Notes: generated by a model from the letters alone, not told the origin. 64,000 nt of DNA from Mercenaria mercenaria (GCF_021730395.1 NC_069366.1:69879001-69943000); one strand, 5' to 3'. Counted from the stretch's first letter, positions 12,392-26,887 are shown. Numbers and translations are program-made.

Positions 12392-13847
12392 TTTGCTTCA
12401 TTCCTTTTTATTCCGCGTTTTTCATACAAAATTTGAAACATTTTAAAGTATCATAGATTATACCGAAAAAAATGTTGTTTTTTTCATAAACATACACCGT
12501 GGATTGATTTACATTTACGTATGAATTTTACAGCAAGTTTAATAATTTATGACAGTGTTATTTCAGAGGTGCAAGTTTCTCAATAAATATATGGTTAATG
12601 TAATAGCTACTTACAAATTAAGGTCGTTACTTGAAGTTAGTTTCATAAGACGAGTACATGTGCTTATTTTCACTATAATTCCACAGAGCTTAACAAAAAA
12701 GGTAATTTGTTGGTAATTAGTCTCTTTATGTCGGGTTTAATTTGTTCTATTGAAATCAGTTGCCAATTTAACCTTTCCTGTGATACGTTTTTACATTTAT
12801 TTCACGCTTTAGCATTTTGTTAACTCGTTTGAAAGACGTGACACGTAGGCAATTTACTGTGTAATTAAATCTTTCACATGCAGTTTCAATCCAATCTAAT
12901 ATAATGAATTCTGTCCGTTAGGGCAAACGTGTTATTTAAGGAAAACATATACACGAGGTTGAAAATATATATTTATGTAGGGGCTTCTTGGTCCCTGACA
13001 TTTCCTATTTGAACTTTCTACTATTAACACTTACTATTACTCCGAACTTTTCCCAAACAAAGAAGTGTATGGCTTCCGGTTTTTGTTTTCATTATCAATA
13101 TAAATCCGGTGATGACACATACTTATGTAACAATGAAAAAAAATGCGATTTGCCTACTGAAAAGTGACCAGTAGAAACGAGTATTTTCTTACACAATCGG
13201 CCTCTTAAAATGGGAACCAACCTCTTAAAATGGGAACCAAAAAGGACAGATAAGCAAAAAGATCTCAAAGGAAAATATCTCAGTTGCACGGAAAGGATCT
13301 TGTCAATTTACTGTTAGGACTGTTCGATATTTTCATAAACCCTGTCATTAAAAGCTTCAAACCATGTAAAATTTGACCTTTTTATTACTCTTATTATGAC
13401 GATTTGAGAAAAGGTACGACGATTTATCGATTTCATATGGACATTGTTCTTATCGCAGTCCATTCGTTTGTGTTTCAGGTTTTCTATGTATTTCGGGTTC
13501 TATATAATAGATAAAACTAACTACGAGGTACGTACTCATAGGTTTTATACAAACGTTTGTTTTTGTTTTTTTTTTTGGAGCAGACGTCATAACACTTCAC
13601 ATTTTCAGTCCCTCATATTAAAAGTAAGCTAATATCAAACCTTGCCTTCAAGGAAGAATCAAGCTAGCTGCATTCTAGCCTTTATAACAGCTAACCTTGT
13701 TTATCTGTCAAATAACGCGAAACATGTTTTTCATGTAGAGTTGCGTTTTTCAGAGTAATAACATATTTTGGATGATGAAAGTATAACGGTTTTGCTTTTG
13801 ATTTTGACGGCACCGAAATATTTATTGATTTGATTATATCCTCTCTT

Positions 13848-14395
13848 TCTTATCACAGAAGGCTTCAATCAGGGCTGTTATATTTCGATCTTCTCAGACC
13901 GTTCAGCACGACTTTTATATCGTGTTATTGGTACTGTTTTAGTTTCTCGGCATGACCATTTCGGCCTGGTTGGTTCCAATACTCCCGCTTTCATAGCCCT
14001 GGGTATTGTATAATCACCCCTTGGATATGATGCCTGCTTTTTAATTTTGTCTTTGAAAGTTCCTGTGATATGCAGGCTCAATAACCTCAGATCCCCTTCC
14101 TAAATTCAAGTCTGTTTAGTTCTGCCCATTGTTTTCTCGTTTGGGGCAAACCCATTACTTTATCTGGGGACCAAGCGCCGCTTTTCATGTAATTACACGC
14201 CACAACACGTGTATCATTGAAGGTTCCATGTGCACCGCCGAATGAAATCATCTTCGGATGCCTCTAAATTGTTTTTGTACTTTTAGCATGTGTAAATGTT
14301 GAGTTCTGCTCAAACCGGGGCTAGAGGGCGCGGACGTTAGCATGCATTTTCGTTTTTGTCGTGTTAAGCGACCTGTGAAGTTTCCACTTTTTCTA
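13848..14395 (-). repeat. Dispersed repeat, copy 1
   Basis: About 550 bp absent from the matching position in block A (between the ATATCCTCTCTTT and TTTTAATTTAG anchors at 4306-4325). It shares about 75% identity by eye with 29945-30400 over most of its length, including CTCCCGCTTTCATAGC against ATCCCGCTTTCATAGC, and GTTCTGCCCATTGTTTTCTC. A 67-codon minus-strand frame at 13878-14081 is not kept open in the other copy. The family is not recognised. Confidence 0.65.
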
Positions 14396-14877
14396 TTTTA
14401 ATTTAGTTGTCTAGAATAACGTCTCTAGAAACATGTAAAGAAAATCATGATATCTCTGAGGGAGAGATGAATTTCCAAACTATAATTGCCGCGTAACCTT
14501 TGAAAGAAATTTATCAAAATGTGTCTGCGTAGGCAATTGTTGAAGATATATAAACTAGTAAATACATGCATCTATTTAATCTCATCGATTACATGATAGT
14601 ATGAAATAAGAGGGTGAGAAAAAATAAGGTAACCCTACTACAATTAAAAACTTCGAGTTCTCAAGGTACACAAGTGATATATTAAAACATTAACAATATG
14701 TTACGTGACAGTTAATCCATTTCATACGCCATCAACTCTCCATGTACGCTGTAATCATGTAATTAAAGTCATTAACAAGGAGAAACATGTGTAAATGATC
14801 AGAGGATATTGACAAACCCATTAATGAAGTCAAGCTGTTTCTCAAATGTAATGTAAACGTTCAGACTTTAATAGTAC

Positions 14878-17800
14878 AGTAAAATGGTGTAAAAATACTT
14901 CAGAAAATGGGAAAAGCATGAAACTTGGTACATAACTACTTTAGGGCAAAATACTAAAAATGAGCATGAGACCCACTCCGAAAAATCCAATATGGCCGAA
15001 AAATCCAAGATGGCCGCCATATATGTATATATTTTCAAAAGTACATAATATTATATATAAAATTTCTACTGACACTTACAGTCATCAGTATTATAAGCTA
15101 AAATCACCTGCCTGAATAAATCCAAACATATTATATTAACAAAAATACCGCTCTTCCAACAAAAATGAAAAAAGTTGTCTCCCTTGGATAAAATGTGCTA
15201 TTAAGCAGAAGAAAAGTCATAATGCATTTATATGAATCAAAATATAGTATATAATGGTAATTGGCATATCAAGAATGTTTAAAATGGCAACAGTCCTGTG
15301 CAGAACTTTACAACAATTGTAAATTAATTAATTATAAATACATTCGAACTTCGGTAACTGGAACCCATCAGGACCGACTAAATTTTTTCGAATTATGGGT
15401 AGTATGAGTGATCGAAAATATATTATAAAGGAATTTGTTTGGGACCTGACGATAATTAATTGAAGAATGGTTTTTCGAATTATCAGAGTTTGAGCAAACG
15501 AAGTTTTAGTCTGTAATGTGTTTTAGTGAATAAATGACATGTGTTTCACTTTGTCATTAGTTTTCGTGACTCAGAATTTGTAAGTGTTGCTGTATTCATT
15601 TCAATTTATTTACACTAAGAGAACTAATGACACTTAATTAAAACTATATAATTCAAAATTATGTTAGTGTGATAGAACCATGTGAACATCCCTGGCCTGT
15701 CAGATCATCAAGATTTCTTTGGGAAAAAGCCATTGCCGGTTGATCAGCGTAATCAAATTTACATTTGTATGTCCCTGTAATATTCTGTTTTTGTCAAATT
15801 GTAGCACATTGTGCCATAACAATGGTTTAATAGTTTAATGTCATAAGCATATAATGTACAGTCACTAATGCCCTGATCACTCTCAGGCAAAGACCATGAA
15901 GATCATACTGCTTCCTGAAAATTTTGACGCGGTGGGACGGGGATCAAACTCGAAAAATGTGCACTTCTAAAGTTCATACTGCGCGCTTTAACATCCTTGC
16001 CAGGTTTCTCACGGGGTCTAACACGTTCACACTAATTTTCTTACCACGCGCTTCTTCACGTCCAGTGTGTTCTTACTACATTCTTAGTACGACCAGTCAG
16101 ATTGCACCTCTCGCTTACCATGCTTTAACCATATGCTTATCACCTTTTCACTGCATTCGTCGGCTACTTATAAATACTACGCCATGCGTCTCTTTTTTCC
16201 ATTCCTTCTGCAAGTTATATTGACATAATTGTGTCCGCATCTACACTCAAAAACCATAAATTACAATAAACGACGACCCCCACCCCACCCCAACGCCCCA
16301 ATGAAGAAAAAAGAGCAGTCTTACAGAGAGACTGCGGTGGAATAAGCAAAAGCAGTGTGAAGGATATACGGAGGTCCAAAAGTCCACTACAAGCTGCCAG
16401 TGCTGCTGAGTCCATGATTATGTGGCAATTCCTGATGATGTTCGAAAACCCATTGCTGATTGAAAACGAAGTGATTGGGAATTTGGGATCCAGTATTCAT
16501 ACTTAATTTTCAGAATCTGAACCAATCATGGCGAGAACCTGCTGCAAACGTGACATAGATGTGTTAAGAACCGAAAGAACGTATTAATAACCTTATGCGG
16601 TATACTGCAATGTGGCATGCACGTAGCATGGTCATAGCACACAAGCGTAGATAAGTTGTAGTAAGAACTCCATTGACGTAGCAAGAACGCAATGATAACC
16701 CAATGACAGCGCAGTGAGCACGCCATGCAGCCTTTTCCGTCCGCACCACGCTTGTACTATGTCCTACTAGGTTTTAGTTAATCATTACTACGTCCTTCCT
16801 GCTTCCTGATTAGACCGCGTTCTCACTACATTTGTTTTGAACATGTCCAAAATTCGACCGCGTTCTCTACACTCATATAGACCATAATTATTAATTATCA
16901 TGTTCTTATCGGAGTCTACTGTATTTCTTCTACATTGTACAAGTTCTTACTGCGTCCTGCTAGTTTTTACGACGTAGGGGGAACGTGGCTGAGTGTAACG
17001 GGGGTATAGATTAAGAGCAGAATCTATCATTTCTACAAGAAAAATGTGCTCTTATATCTATTTCTGGACATTTTACTGAAATTAAAATTAAATTAAATGT
17101 GAGTACTTGAAGATTTTTCTAATGAGCACAGGTACATTCGAAACACAATTTTAATACCAATTTAAATTACTAGTTTTAAGATGACAAATATTATCTATTT
17201 ACCATTTGTACTTCCAGTTAAATAGTCCAGTGTAAGAATAACACTGTCTTGTCAAACAAAACTAACCAGTACATCTCGCGCTTACCGGTGAATCAAGCTT
17301 TTAAATGCATTTTCTACATCTTCCTACAAACAAACTGTTCGTATTATATTTCTGGGGTATAAATGGAGGCTTTCGATACTCTTCTTTACAGCAAAACATG
17401 TCAAGTAGCTTGATCAACCATCTGTTCACATATAGATTAGGGCTATAATGTGCATTCCTGCATCGTCTGCTACACCTCTTGAACATACTAAAAAAGGTTG
17501 CCCATTAGGTCGGGCACATATGGGTGTTGGGTGTTCTATCACTTTCCTAAAATTCCTAGTCAAGATAAATAAGGCTGACCAGAGAGATCTTTGATATATT
17601 GGAACCTTTCCAATAGTTTTTGTCTCAAGTACCCGAGTCTCATACCAGTAGCTCCTCAAGTGCATTTGCAACCTCGATAAAGTCTGTCGAGGAAGACCTA
17701 ATTTGTCAAACGTGCTGAAATGCTCTGCACTGCCTTATGCAAGTTAACTAAAGTTGTCGACAATCTCGTGCTTGTGTGTACTGACAAGAGTATCTGACAT

Positions 17801-19060
17801 GTACCTTATTTCAGATTTCAGCTCACTGTTCAGAGTAATATATTTCACAGAATAGTTACTAAATGTTGTCCATGAAAGCAACTTTTATATTTTCAGCCTT
17901 ACTCTTCTTCGTTACACAGTTAGCAATTTATTACGCAGACATTGTGACTGCGGGTGTATAATAAGGAACATTGTTTCATTTGATCCTACTAGCCCGTCGC
18001 TATAATCTATTCTTGCATTTCGAAGTCCCAAACTGAAAGGGGTAGTTGTCGTACTTGGTGTCAAAGAAACTACAATTTTATATAGCAACTAAGTTAATTG
18101 ACCTTCACATTCTCCATATTACTTACCATCTATAAACAAGGTTTCATAAAGAAGTCTTTAGAATTTGCAATTTTGAAGTTATTGAAGAATCCGCCATTTG
18201 CAAATGATGGACCGACATACAGACGGACAAAATGATGTACAATGGGAGAAAAAAAGATAACAAGCATGTTCTCAATTTGTCCCTCTGTCTATGTAAAATT
18301 TCTCAAGAAACAATCTCTCCTTGTTTTGAAGAAATGCAGGATGACACTTTGTGTCATATTCGTGCACTATTTGTTGCCATAGCAACAACATTTGTTGCCA
18401 TAGGAACAAATTTAAATGACATTGGCTTTCTCTGCATTGCCATCTATCCATGTACCAAGTATCATGAAAAATTCTGCTGTAGTTTCAAAGTTATTGCAGT
18501 ATCCCACTCTGCATGGCTGACGTATTGACATGCATACAGGGGCAACCCATAAGCCCCATCTGGCTAAATACTGGTAAGGGAATAATAACAATGTTTCAAT
18601 ATGCTGCTGTGGAGGGAATTCAAGTGAACTAATATAAATTACATATATTAAAACAAAATATTCTTTAAAATATGAAACTACACAAAGATAATATTAAACT
18701 AAGTTTTTAAAGGTTAGATTTTTGCCGTTACCATGGAAACAAAAGAAACTAACATCATTTGAATTGATATTTTTGCATTTGATGCAAATTAGGATTTATT
18801 TTATTATATACATTTATATTTAGTGCATTTTGGGGTGAATGTAAATATAATGACCATTCATTAGAATCTTCTTAGGTAAATATTGAGTTTTGGCGGCCAT
18901 TTTGGAAAATGGCCGCCATATCGGACATCTTGACAGATATCAAATGGGTCCCATGAAAAAAATGTTTTTAATGCTTTAATAGATAGCTGTGCCAATTTTG
19001 GTGCTTTTCCCATTTTCTGAAGTATTTTGGCATTTTCTGTTACGAATTGATCGCACTATA
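14878..19060. mobile_element. 4.18-kb TIR element inserted in block B, probably non-coding
   Basis: Its ends are inverted. The left has AAAATACTTCAGAAAATGGG near 14896 and the right has the mirror near 19010-19030, followed inward on both sides by diverged arms reaching a GGCCGCCAT motif (15013 and 18892-18920), about 150 bp in all. The homologous block A has an uninterrupted site at 4801-4815, and AGTAC occurs at both junctions here (14873-14877 and 19061-19065), which is compatible with a short target duplication. The interior has degenerate TTCTTACTACG-type repeats (15990-16980), the block at 18225-18545, and minus-strand frames at 17301-17671 without recognised motifs. No DDE transposase is visible. 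Confidence 0.7.
18225..18545 (+). repeat. Dispersed bivalve-type repeat inside the TIR element
   Basis: The segment contains TTTGTTGCCATAGCAACA twice in variant form (18370-18410), CATCTATCCATGTACCAAGT and CATACAGGGGCAACCCATAA. The 98-codon frame across it is repeat-derived. I recognise the phrase as a common molluscan repeat, not a gene. Confidence 0.5.
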
Positions 19061-21326
19061 AGTACTTTCAGACCATAAAAGCGTGTATATTTGCAGCATT
19101 GGGTAGTTATATTGGAAACCTTGTGCAAACCAAAAAATATAAATCAATTTCGTTTATATTACTCATGGTAATTGGGTAAATACTTTATATGTATATACCG
19201 AAGATATGTTCATCCAGGCTACTTTGCCTAACATCGGGTGTTTCAAAAATCTACTGATTCACAAAAACTGACAAGACAAAGAATCGGAGTCTTAGGTGTG
19301 TTCCAGAATGGCGTATATGTATTCCGTGAAACTGTTTTTGGCAGCTAATAATGACACTGACTGTTGAATTAACATACCACAAACGCTTTCTTTAAATACT
19401 AGGGTCAAACAAAAACTGACAAAGCATAGGATAGGAATCTTAGGTGTGATAGAAAGTAAAGTTACACATTCAGTGAATCTGTTTTATGACTAATTGACAT
19501 ACCATATGTCCACAAAATAGCCCGAAGAGATCACAAAAAGTACACACAAAAGTCTATAATACCTCTGTAGAAAGATAACATCAAATAATCAAAACGCTGA
19601 AAGCACAGAAAAGTTGAAACCTTTCAAAAGGCTGTTAACAATTAATCTGAAGAAATACATGTTGTTCTGGCAAGAAGTATGAGTGTAGTCTTCAATGTCA
19701 CAGGAGTTGGTATGAAATGCATAAAGGTAGTTTTTCACCGGATGTGCCTCCGTGGTCCACTCGTATGTAGTCCATATCAATATATAGTGCAATTTTCCCG
19801 CCAAGTAAAGGCCATTTTCATGCCAAATATATTAAAAGCTTTATTGATGCTTGATTGTAAAGAGGAATATTTGCTGATGTTTTTAAGCTACTTTATATGC
19901 TTCAAAAGGTGAATCGAAGCTGTTTGAAAAATGAAAATGAAAGTAGGTATTTCCTGATGTCTGTCTATGCAGTATTATAGCGTTTACATCACGTGTATCA
20001 GTCACGTGGCCATGGTTTCACTGCATAAAAGTCAACCCATAAGTAGTCAAGTGCATCCCCACAGACCTTTTTTATACAAAGAGCTAGTTTTAAAATGTAA
20101 TAAAATTACTGCAGTAAAATATCTACCTGATATCTATCTGAAGATTATATTTCATTGAAAACAATAGTGGAAAGGTCAAGTCTGTGCACCCTGAACAATG
20201 AGAACAACGAAGGGTAGGTCAACGCACCCTAGACAATGACACAGATGACGGACTCGCTTATGTATGACTTGATCAGTAGCAAACGGTGTTTTAAACCATG
20301 TTTATTTTATAATTTTATTCAAAAGTAATTACAAAATCAAACTGAACATAAATACGTTCCCGGCGCTCCCAGACTGCGCTCATCATTTAAGAAGGATACA
20401 CCAAACAGAATGACCTTTATGGTCCTACTGCTCACCAGAGTATTATACGCTATTCTCCAAGTGACCAGATCGTTACCGGTCCATTCCAATATCATTTATG
20501 TTTGCTATGTGTGAAGATTTTTTCTACAAACGAACTGTAAATTGAAGCATATTTCCAAGAATGGCTAAGTTGTGGCGACAAATCAGTAAATCAAAATGTC
20601 TATCAAGCATAAACTAAAAGGATTTGAAAATAATATCGAACAATCAGATGACTACAGGCAAATGCACTCCGTACAATACCAGAATGCACTAACTCCATCC
20701 AGAAAAGTTCAACTCAAAGAATTCAACACTTCAAAAGTTCAACTCCAAGTTCATTCTCAAGTAAACAGATCTCGGACAGTTCAACTCAAAGATTATAAAT
20801 TTGCTTAGCTTAATCGGTAAATTAAACAAGGAATATCAACTGTTCTAGCAAGTTTGGTATATAAGTAGGAAATATTCGTATTTCCCAGGGCTGATCTAGA
20901 AGGACTCAGTATTCAAAAGCTATATACCATCTAGGATTTTCCTCTGTGTGTCTTGATTACAGTATGCTATAACATTTCACAAACTTACGAACAAATCCAC
21001 AAATGGAACGGGCGTGACGGAAATAAAAAAACAAAAACAAATATCAAACAGGAAATGCCACGTACCAAAAACGCAGCCTCCCCAAAATACTACCAAATGT
21101 TTAAATTTTACACGGCCACCAGTCTACGGTACATATTTGAGCCAATGTTGTCTTGCCAAATTGTTATATATTAAATAAATAAGGCTACTTATTAAGAATA
21201 GTCCACGTGTCGACTTCCACAAAACAAAACAAAACAAGAAAAACCCACAGTTTTCAGATAAAAAGAATAATGTTTTGATCTAAGGACCATTGGTCCCTTC
21301 TCTTATTCTTAACTAGAAGATAATTA

Positions 21327-21601
21327 CGGTGCCTCCGTGGCCGAGTGGTTAAGGGCGCTGACGTCAAATCACTTGCCCCTCATCGATGTGGGTTCGAGCC
21401 TCACTCGGGGCGTTGAATTCTTCATGTGAGGAAGCCATCCAGCTAGCTTACGGAAGGTCGGTGGTTCTACCCAGGTGCCCGCTCGTGATGAAATAATGCA
21501 CGTAGGGGCACCTGGGGTCTTCCTCCACCATAAAAGCTGGAAAATCGCCATATGACCTATCATGTGTCGGTGCGGTGTTAAAGCCAACCAAATAAAATAA
21601 A
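21327..21601 (+). mobile_element. SINE with Leu/Ser-type tRNA head
   Basis: Head GTGCCTCCGTGGCCGAGTGG (A box) and GTGGGTTCGAGCC (B box). The body contains GAAGCCATCCAGCTAGCTTA, the tail GTGTCGGTGCGGTGTTAAAG, and an AAATAAAATAAA end. A 12-bp target duplication with one mismatch (AGAAGATAATTA at 21315-21326, AGAAGATGATTA at 21602-21613) flanks it. It is about 85% identical by eye to the copy at 10777-11061. Confidence 0.92.
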
Positions 21602-21879
21602 AGAAGATGATTAAGTATTTCTATCTAATCGGGAAGAATAGAAAAATCTAATTATTTTTCAAAATTCAACACGATATCACATATACATCAACTTTCACAA
21701 TTCTTGGAGCACGGGTTGCATAATTCTACACATTTCTACGCAATCAAATTCTAATTTATCCGACCCTGAAAATGCAATTTATTGATGTTACGACTTTCAT
21801 TGGTGCTGTAACAAATTCATCTCTGTTAATCAAACCGCCAAATGATAGCTTTTGGCGGAAAACATGTATATAATTATGT

Positions 21880-21915
21880 TTTTGCCAATAAATATTTTGA
21901 CTTGACTCGACTTGT
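21880..21915 (+). mobile_element. Possible LINE 3' end
   Basis: AATAAATATTTTGACTTGAC followed by TCGACTTG resembles the AATAAA plus short TTGAC repeats that end many animal LINEs. No ORF2 sequence precedes it. Confidence 0.35.
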
Positions 21916-23548
21916 AACCCCACACCTTTAATTCATGGGCTGTAGCCTTAAAACTCCGCTACCAACGACCGACCCTATTAAAAAACAGTAGAAGTCAGTG
22001 AGGTCCATCAAGCTAGAAACGTGATATATCTACCCTATAACCCTGTTGTTCGACTTCTGCACAGTTTTCAGAAAAACAAAGAATTGTGCACATCAAAAAT
22101 CGTGTTACTGTGGAGCTAAATAAATGATGTTTTGACAATTAAAAAACACTGATCTCTTCTTGTTTTTTTTCCAGAAGATACATTGCACGTCACTAAAGCA
22201 TTCATGTTAGGTTACATCGAGAAACCGCACATCACGCAAATACGCCCCTGTGTGATATTCTACGTAATTAACCACTCGATTCTGCTTTGATTCTATTTTG
22301 CTTAACAATCTATTTTTAAAGACTCTATCGTGTTCACTCTGTTTATTAACGTTTCGGTCATATAGACTGTATCAAAATGACAAATTTTGAGTAAATTTCT
22401 ACATCATGGCGTTGTTTTCTTTAATACAACAACTATTGAAATATAAATTCGGAACTGACGTAACATTGTTAAACGTCACCGTTGAGAATGTCAATATTCA
22501 TTTGCATGTAGATTCTAAATCATCCCATATTTTATCAGATATACGTCAGCATACTGCTACACGCGGGTAATGTAGCAATATATACTACAATTATATATAC
22601 AAAAAAATTAGATAAACTTGAACAAAAACTTTGACTCAATTTTATTTCAATCGTTAAAAAGTTATTAAAAATAATATTAAATATAGGAAATAAATAATAT
22701 GAGATCTATAATTATAAAAACTCTAAAAATAAGAAAAGTTAAAAAATAACGGGAAATATTTCAAAAGCATAGCTAATCTTTTTTTAGACGAACAGGCAAA
22801 CTCTTACGCAGTGATCTCCCTTGCCGCTACTGCAAAGGAGTTACTAATTAATCTATTTTTTGATGAAATCGTATACGGGGACAGGTAGGGAGAATGGCAT
22901 GTTTATGCAAGCACAAAATAATTTAAATCTTAAGCTGTCTTTTTACTGATGAGTGCAATATGTAATAGGAGAAATCTTTATAATACGTTTCGAACTATTT
23001 TCATCGGCATCTTTTCATGCACTTCGGTCACATCTGGGTTTTCTGAAATGCTTTAAAGGAATATACCTTCACTTTTCAAATTAGCCATGATGGATCAACA
23101 GACACAAAAAAAAAACATATTTTCTCATGATGAAATGACGTATTCTTTAGCCTTATTATATTTATTTGTGTATGAAATACGAACAAACTGTAGAACAAGG
23201 TTCAGAGAACAGTTTATATCAATAACAAATATCTTTCGATTAGCCTGAAAACTGGGTAAAAGCCTATATGTTTCTCGGACGATTAATCTGCCTTCAGTGT
23301 AAACTGTCCGGTTGATATTCTTGCAAGCTCCGAAATACGGTAATTATAGGCCTCAACCGCTTCGCGGTTTGAACCTAAAAATGGCGCGTCTTTTCTTGAA
23401 TAGATTTGGCAATACCTTTTCACTTACATGCAATAGAGTTTTGCATACAGGTACTGTGGTCAAATTACTCCTACAAACAGTAGATATTAATTATATAAAA
23501 ATATTTTTTGAATTTACACAAAAGTTTCTGTTTTCATTTTTTAACAAG

Positions 23549-23801
23549 GAACGATAACTGTATACACCCAGTCAATGGTGGATATGATGTATAACACAAA
23601 AAGAATCATGTTACATACAGGATTTGTGGACCTTGTAGATAAAAAATGACAATATATTATGTAGAGTCATATTGGAACGATAACTGTAAACAGACAGTCA
23701 ATGGTGGATATGATGTATAACACAAAAAGAATCATGTTACATACAGGATTTGTGGACCTTGTAGATAAAAAATGACAATATATTATGTAGTGTCATATTG
23801 G
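23549..23801. repeat. 125-bp tandem duplication, two near-identical units
   Basis: Units starting GGAACGATAACTGTAAACAG (GTATACAC in the first) lie at 23549 and 23674 with only a few differences, so the duplication is recent. No function is suggested. Confidence 0.95.
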
Positions 23802-26800
23802 ACGTTCGTATATCACGGTAAAAAAAGAAAATGTAGTAATATTTTCTTTACTTGTTTTTACTGCTCGGCATTAACTCGTTTATTATAATATGTAAATTCA
23901 AACGTAACTGCAGCATTTTATTCTTCAATTGAAATCTCATGTTAATATTACTTTGAACTAAACATGACGCGTAAAAACTTTCTTTGCAAAATTTATAAGT
24001 AACACGTAGTCAAACAGTCATGCTGCACGTAGAGTTTATGTAATAATTTGTAAAGAAGGTAGCGGATACCGTTTAAAGGAATATAAAGACTGAAAGATAC
24101 ACAATTCCTAGGGAGTACAGATAAACAGAAACATAACAAAAACAATTAATCATAAACCATAACAGTACAATACATAGATGTTTATACGAATAGCATCTGT
24201 CTTAACGGCTTTTGAGCAAGACGAGGCGGATATAAAATATTAGGTCGTACCTCACATGTTCTGCAAAAACACATTTAATTGAACATAAACGTTGGCATAT
24301 GTGCAGCGACAATCGCGTTCGATAACAAACGCATCAAACAATCAGTTAGCTCGATAGATATATCTCAAGTTCACAACTGAATGCGGGTCTGTTTTCTATA
24401 AGAACGATGAGGTACGTTTTAATATTAACATGATTTTATTTCATTAGGACCAGTTCGCGTACATTCAGATTTTCTTCAAAGCTTTGAAACGTTTACCATG
24501 TCCCATTATTTTTAGGTAGAATTTGGTCTAACGATTCTCTAGTAATAAATGACTCTCGGTAAAATAAAAGATACATGTACAACTTTCCTCTCTCAGTCAA
24601 AACTAAATTGGAATTTCACATATTACTCATTCACAGGAAACATCAATGCTGATTATAAGCTTAAATCAAGACTAATATTGAAGTTTTATATCTTTTACCA
24701 GCGTTTCAGACAGTTTTAGATGATTTTAAATGATCTTTAATCTCTGTGAAATCAGTAGTTTCCCCATACTCCAAATTATACATTTGTTTTTTGTTTTTTT
24801 TTCAAGTTGCAGAGGCTGGCAAGCCATTCAATCCTAACTAAATCTGTAAAATGAAAATAATCTGGTTCTTGTATATAACTTATATTCCTGGGCGATAATT
24901 GTGGGATAGAATCTGAAGAAATGCCAACACAGATTGGTAGTTTCAGTTAATTACTAGCGTATTGCCTTTGAAACACATATTTTAGGTAATGTAATTGCTT
25001 ATTTAGAACAATTTCAAACGCCCACTCATGCAAGACAGATAACGTCAGGAGACTCAATTATTCAGAATTCATCAGCTTTCTTTAGAAAATTGCGGATTGT
25101 ATTAGTCAGACCGACAAAGAATATGATCAAAAATAGAATTTCAGAAACATTATTTTAAGTATTAAAATAAAAGTCCAATGCAAGCAGAATTAAATGCAGA
25201 TGGCGCTGGATGGGACTAAGGAATCAAATTATTTCTCGCCGAACTATTTAAGGAGTTATATATTATGGTCAATCCGATTTGCGAAAAGACTTGTATAAAG
25301 TACCAATTAAATGGTGCTCATTCTTATTTTCAATTGAAACATTCTTCCCTTAGAAAACAACTATTTATACAACATATAAAATGATGATCGTATTATCATA
25401 TAGAATATCTATATATTTTTGAAGGCGGTTACGTAACCTCTACTGTCTAATAGAGTATCACATACAGATATAAATGTGGTCAAGTAATTTCCTCACATAT
25501 TCAATGATTATGGCGTTTCGTTACGGTAAACTTTCTCTACAATGCTTTTGACTAGAACTAGCACCATTTTATTTTGGTATTTCAGTATAATGTCCTTGTA
25601 GCCTAGCTGACATGCTTTTTCTTAATAGGATTATTCCACTGTAAAGTGTTGAGACAAGCATACACGCATGCACAAGAAGAAAACCTTCCAAATCTTGATC
25701 TTCTTGACGATGAATTATGACTAGTCATCATCGCTTTATGTATAATGGTTTAAGATTTGCATAGTACGTTCCTTTTATAGTCTTTTTTTGTAACTAGTAG
25801 TGAAGTATTTCTTATTTCTATTTAACTATATAGACATTTGTTGCATTTTTCTAATCATAATTATGTATTATTTATTACGCTAAAACTAACCATACAATAC
25901 TTCGAAATGTCTATTAATGTTCTACAGTGTTTTGCTTTTTACTTAAGTTCTTTATGAGACCTGGAGCAATGATATGAATTTCTATCTTCTTCCCAGATTA
26001 GACGCAGGATTTAAAAATGAGTAAATAGTTTAAAAACTTTCTATAGGAACATAAAAACTGTATGTAATCATAACTGATGCAATAAAATAGTTCTTTATTA
26101 TTTATTAGCACTTGATATTGTATAATAACCAAGCAACTCATTGCATTATCATAAATGCACTTTCTAATGAAATAAATACTAAAATATGATAATGATTAGA
26201 AAGATAAGCATGAGAATACAATATCAAGTGTGATGATTATAAGTTTTCATGAATCATTATTAAATACAATACTTCAGGGAAATTTGTATACTGTTAAGCT
26301 AAAAGTACAAAGTTGTTTACCATGTATGAGATCTGGTAACTATCACAATAAAACAATTATCAGTCTATTGTTATAAGTAGTACAGATTTTATTGGTGCCA
26401 TAAATTATTTCTCTCATTACATAACAACACAGTATGTATAGAATAATTTTATAAGGTTCGTGAGAACAATATAGAAATGGTGGCCCGTCTGTTTGTAAAT
26501 TTATATCTGATTCCCTAGTCCCCATTGATTAGCCTTGTAGAATTGATTATGTATCAATTTCCCAAGAGGATACGTGTTCTTTTATAACAAAAGTAACTTA
26601 AGTTCGTCACTTCTCACTTTGAAGATTTGTATTATCTTTTAAGATATGCATGACTTCTAAATGTGATTCCACTTAGTTCTTGCTTGTCCGACAGTTTGAC
26701 TGCCAGGCTGTGTATGGTTCAAATGTAAATTTATATATTATATTATGCAAGATTTATATAGCACTCTCTCAATGATAAAAACGATAAAAGGCACTTGCCA

Positions 26801-26887
26801 CATTTGTGTTATACCAGTAAAGACACGGAGCGACCTGACCAGAGTGACAGAGTGCGAGAGACCCCACCCCCACCCCAACCAAAGAAC

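Larger units (their letters stand above)
19580..24040. other. Extra 4.5 kb in block B with no matching block A sequence
   Basis: Block A homology stops near 19560 and resumes near 24040. The interval holds a SINE (21327-21601), a possible LINE 3' tail (21880-21915), and a 125-bp tandem duplication (23549-23801). The rest is AT-rich with short open frames. The 70-codon frame at 20596-20808 has three VQLK/VQLQ repeats but no family match. Confidence 0.5.
12500..24420. repeat. Segmental duplication block B (intron of unit 1)
   Basis: Paralogue of block A, interrupted by three insertions: 13848-14395, 14878-19060 and about 19580-24040. Its left part (12540-12910) matches 60-430, 27990-28480 and 62010-62220. 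As it lies upstream on the minus strand of the 8587-8675 exon, it is that unit's intron. No exon was seen inside. Confidence 0.75.

Noticed and set aside
15924-17671. Frames inside the 4.18-kb TIR element as a possible transposase
   Set aside because: No DDE/DDD catalytic spacing, zinc finger or THAP-like motif could be seen. The frames are short and do not connect.
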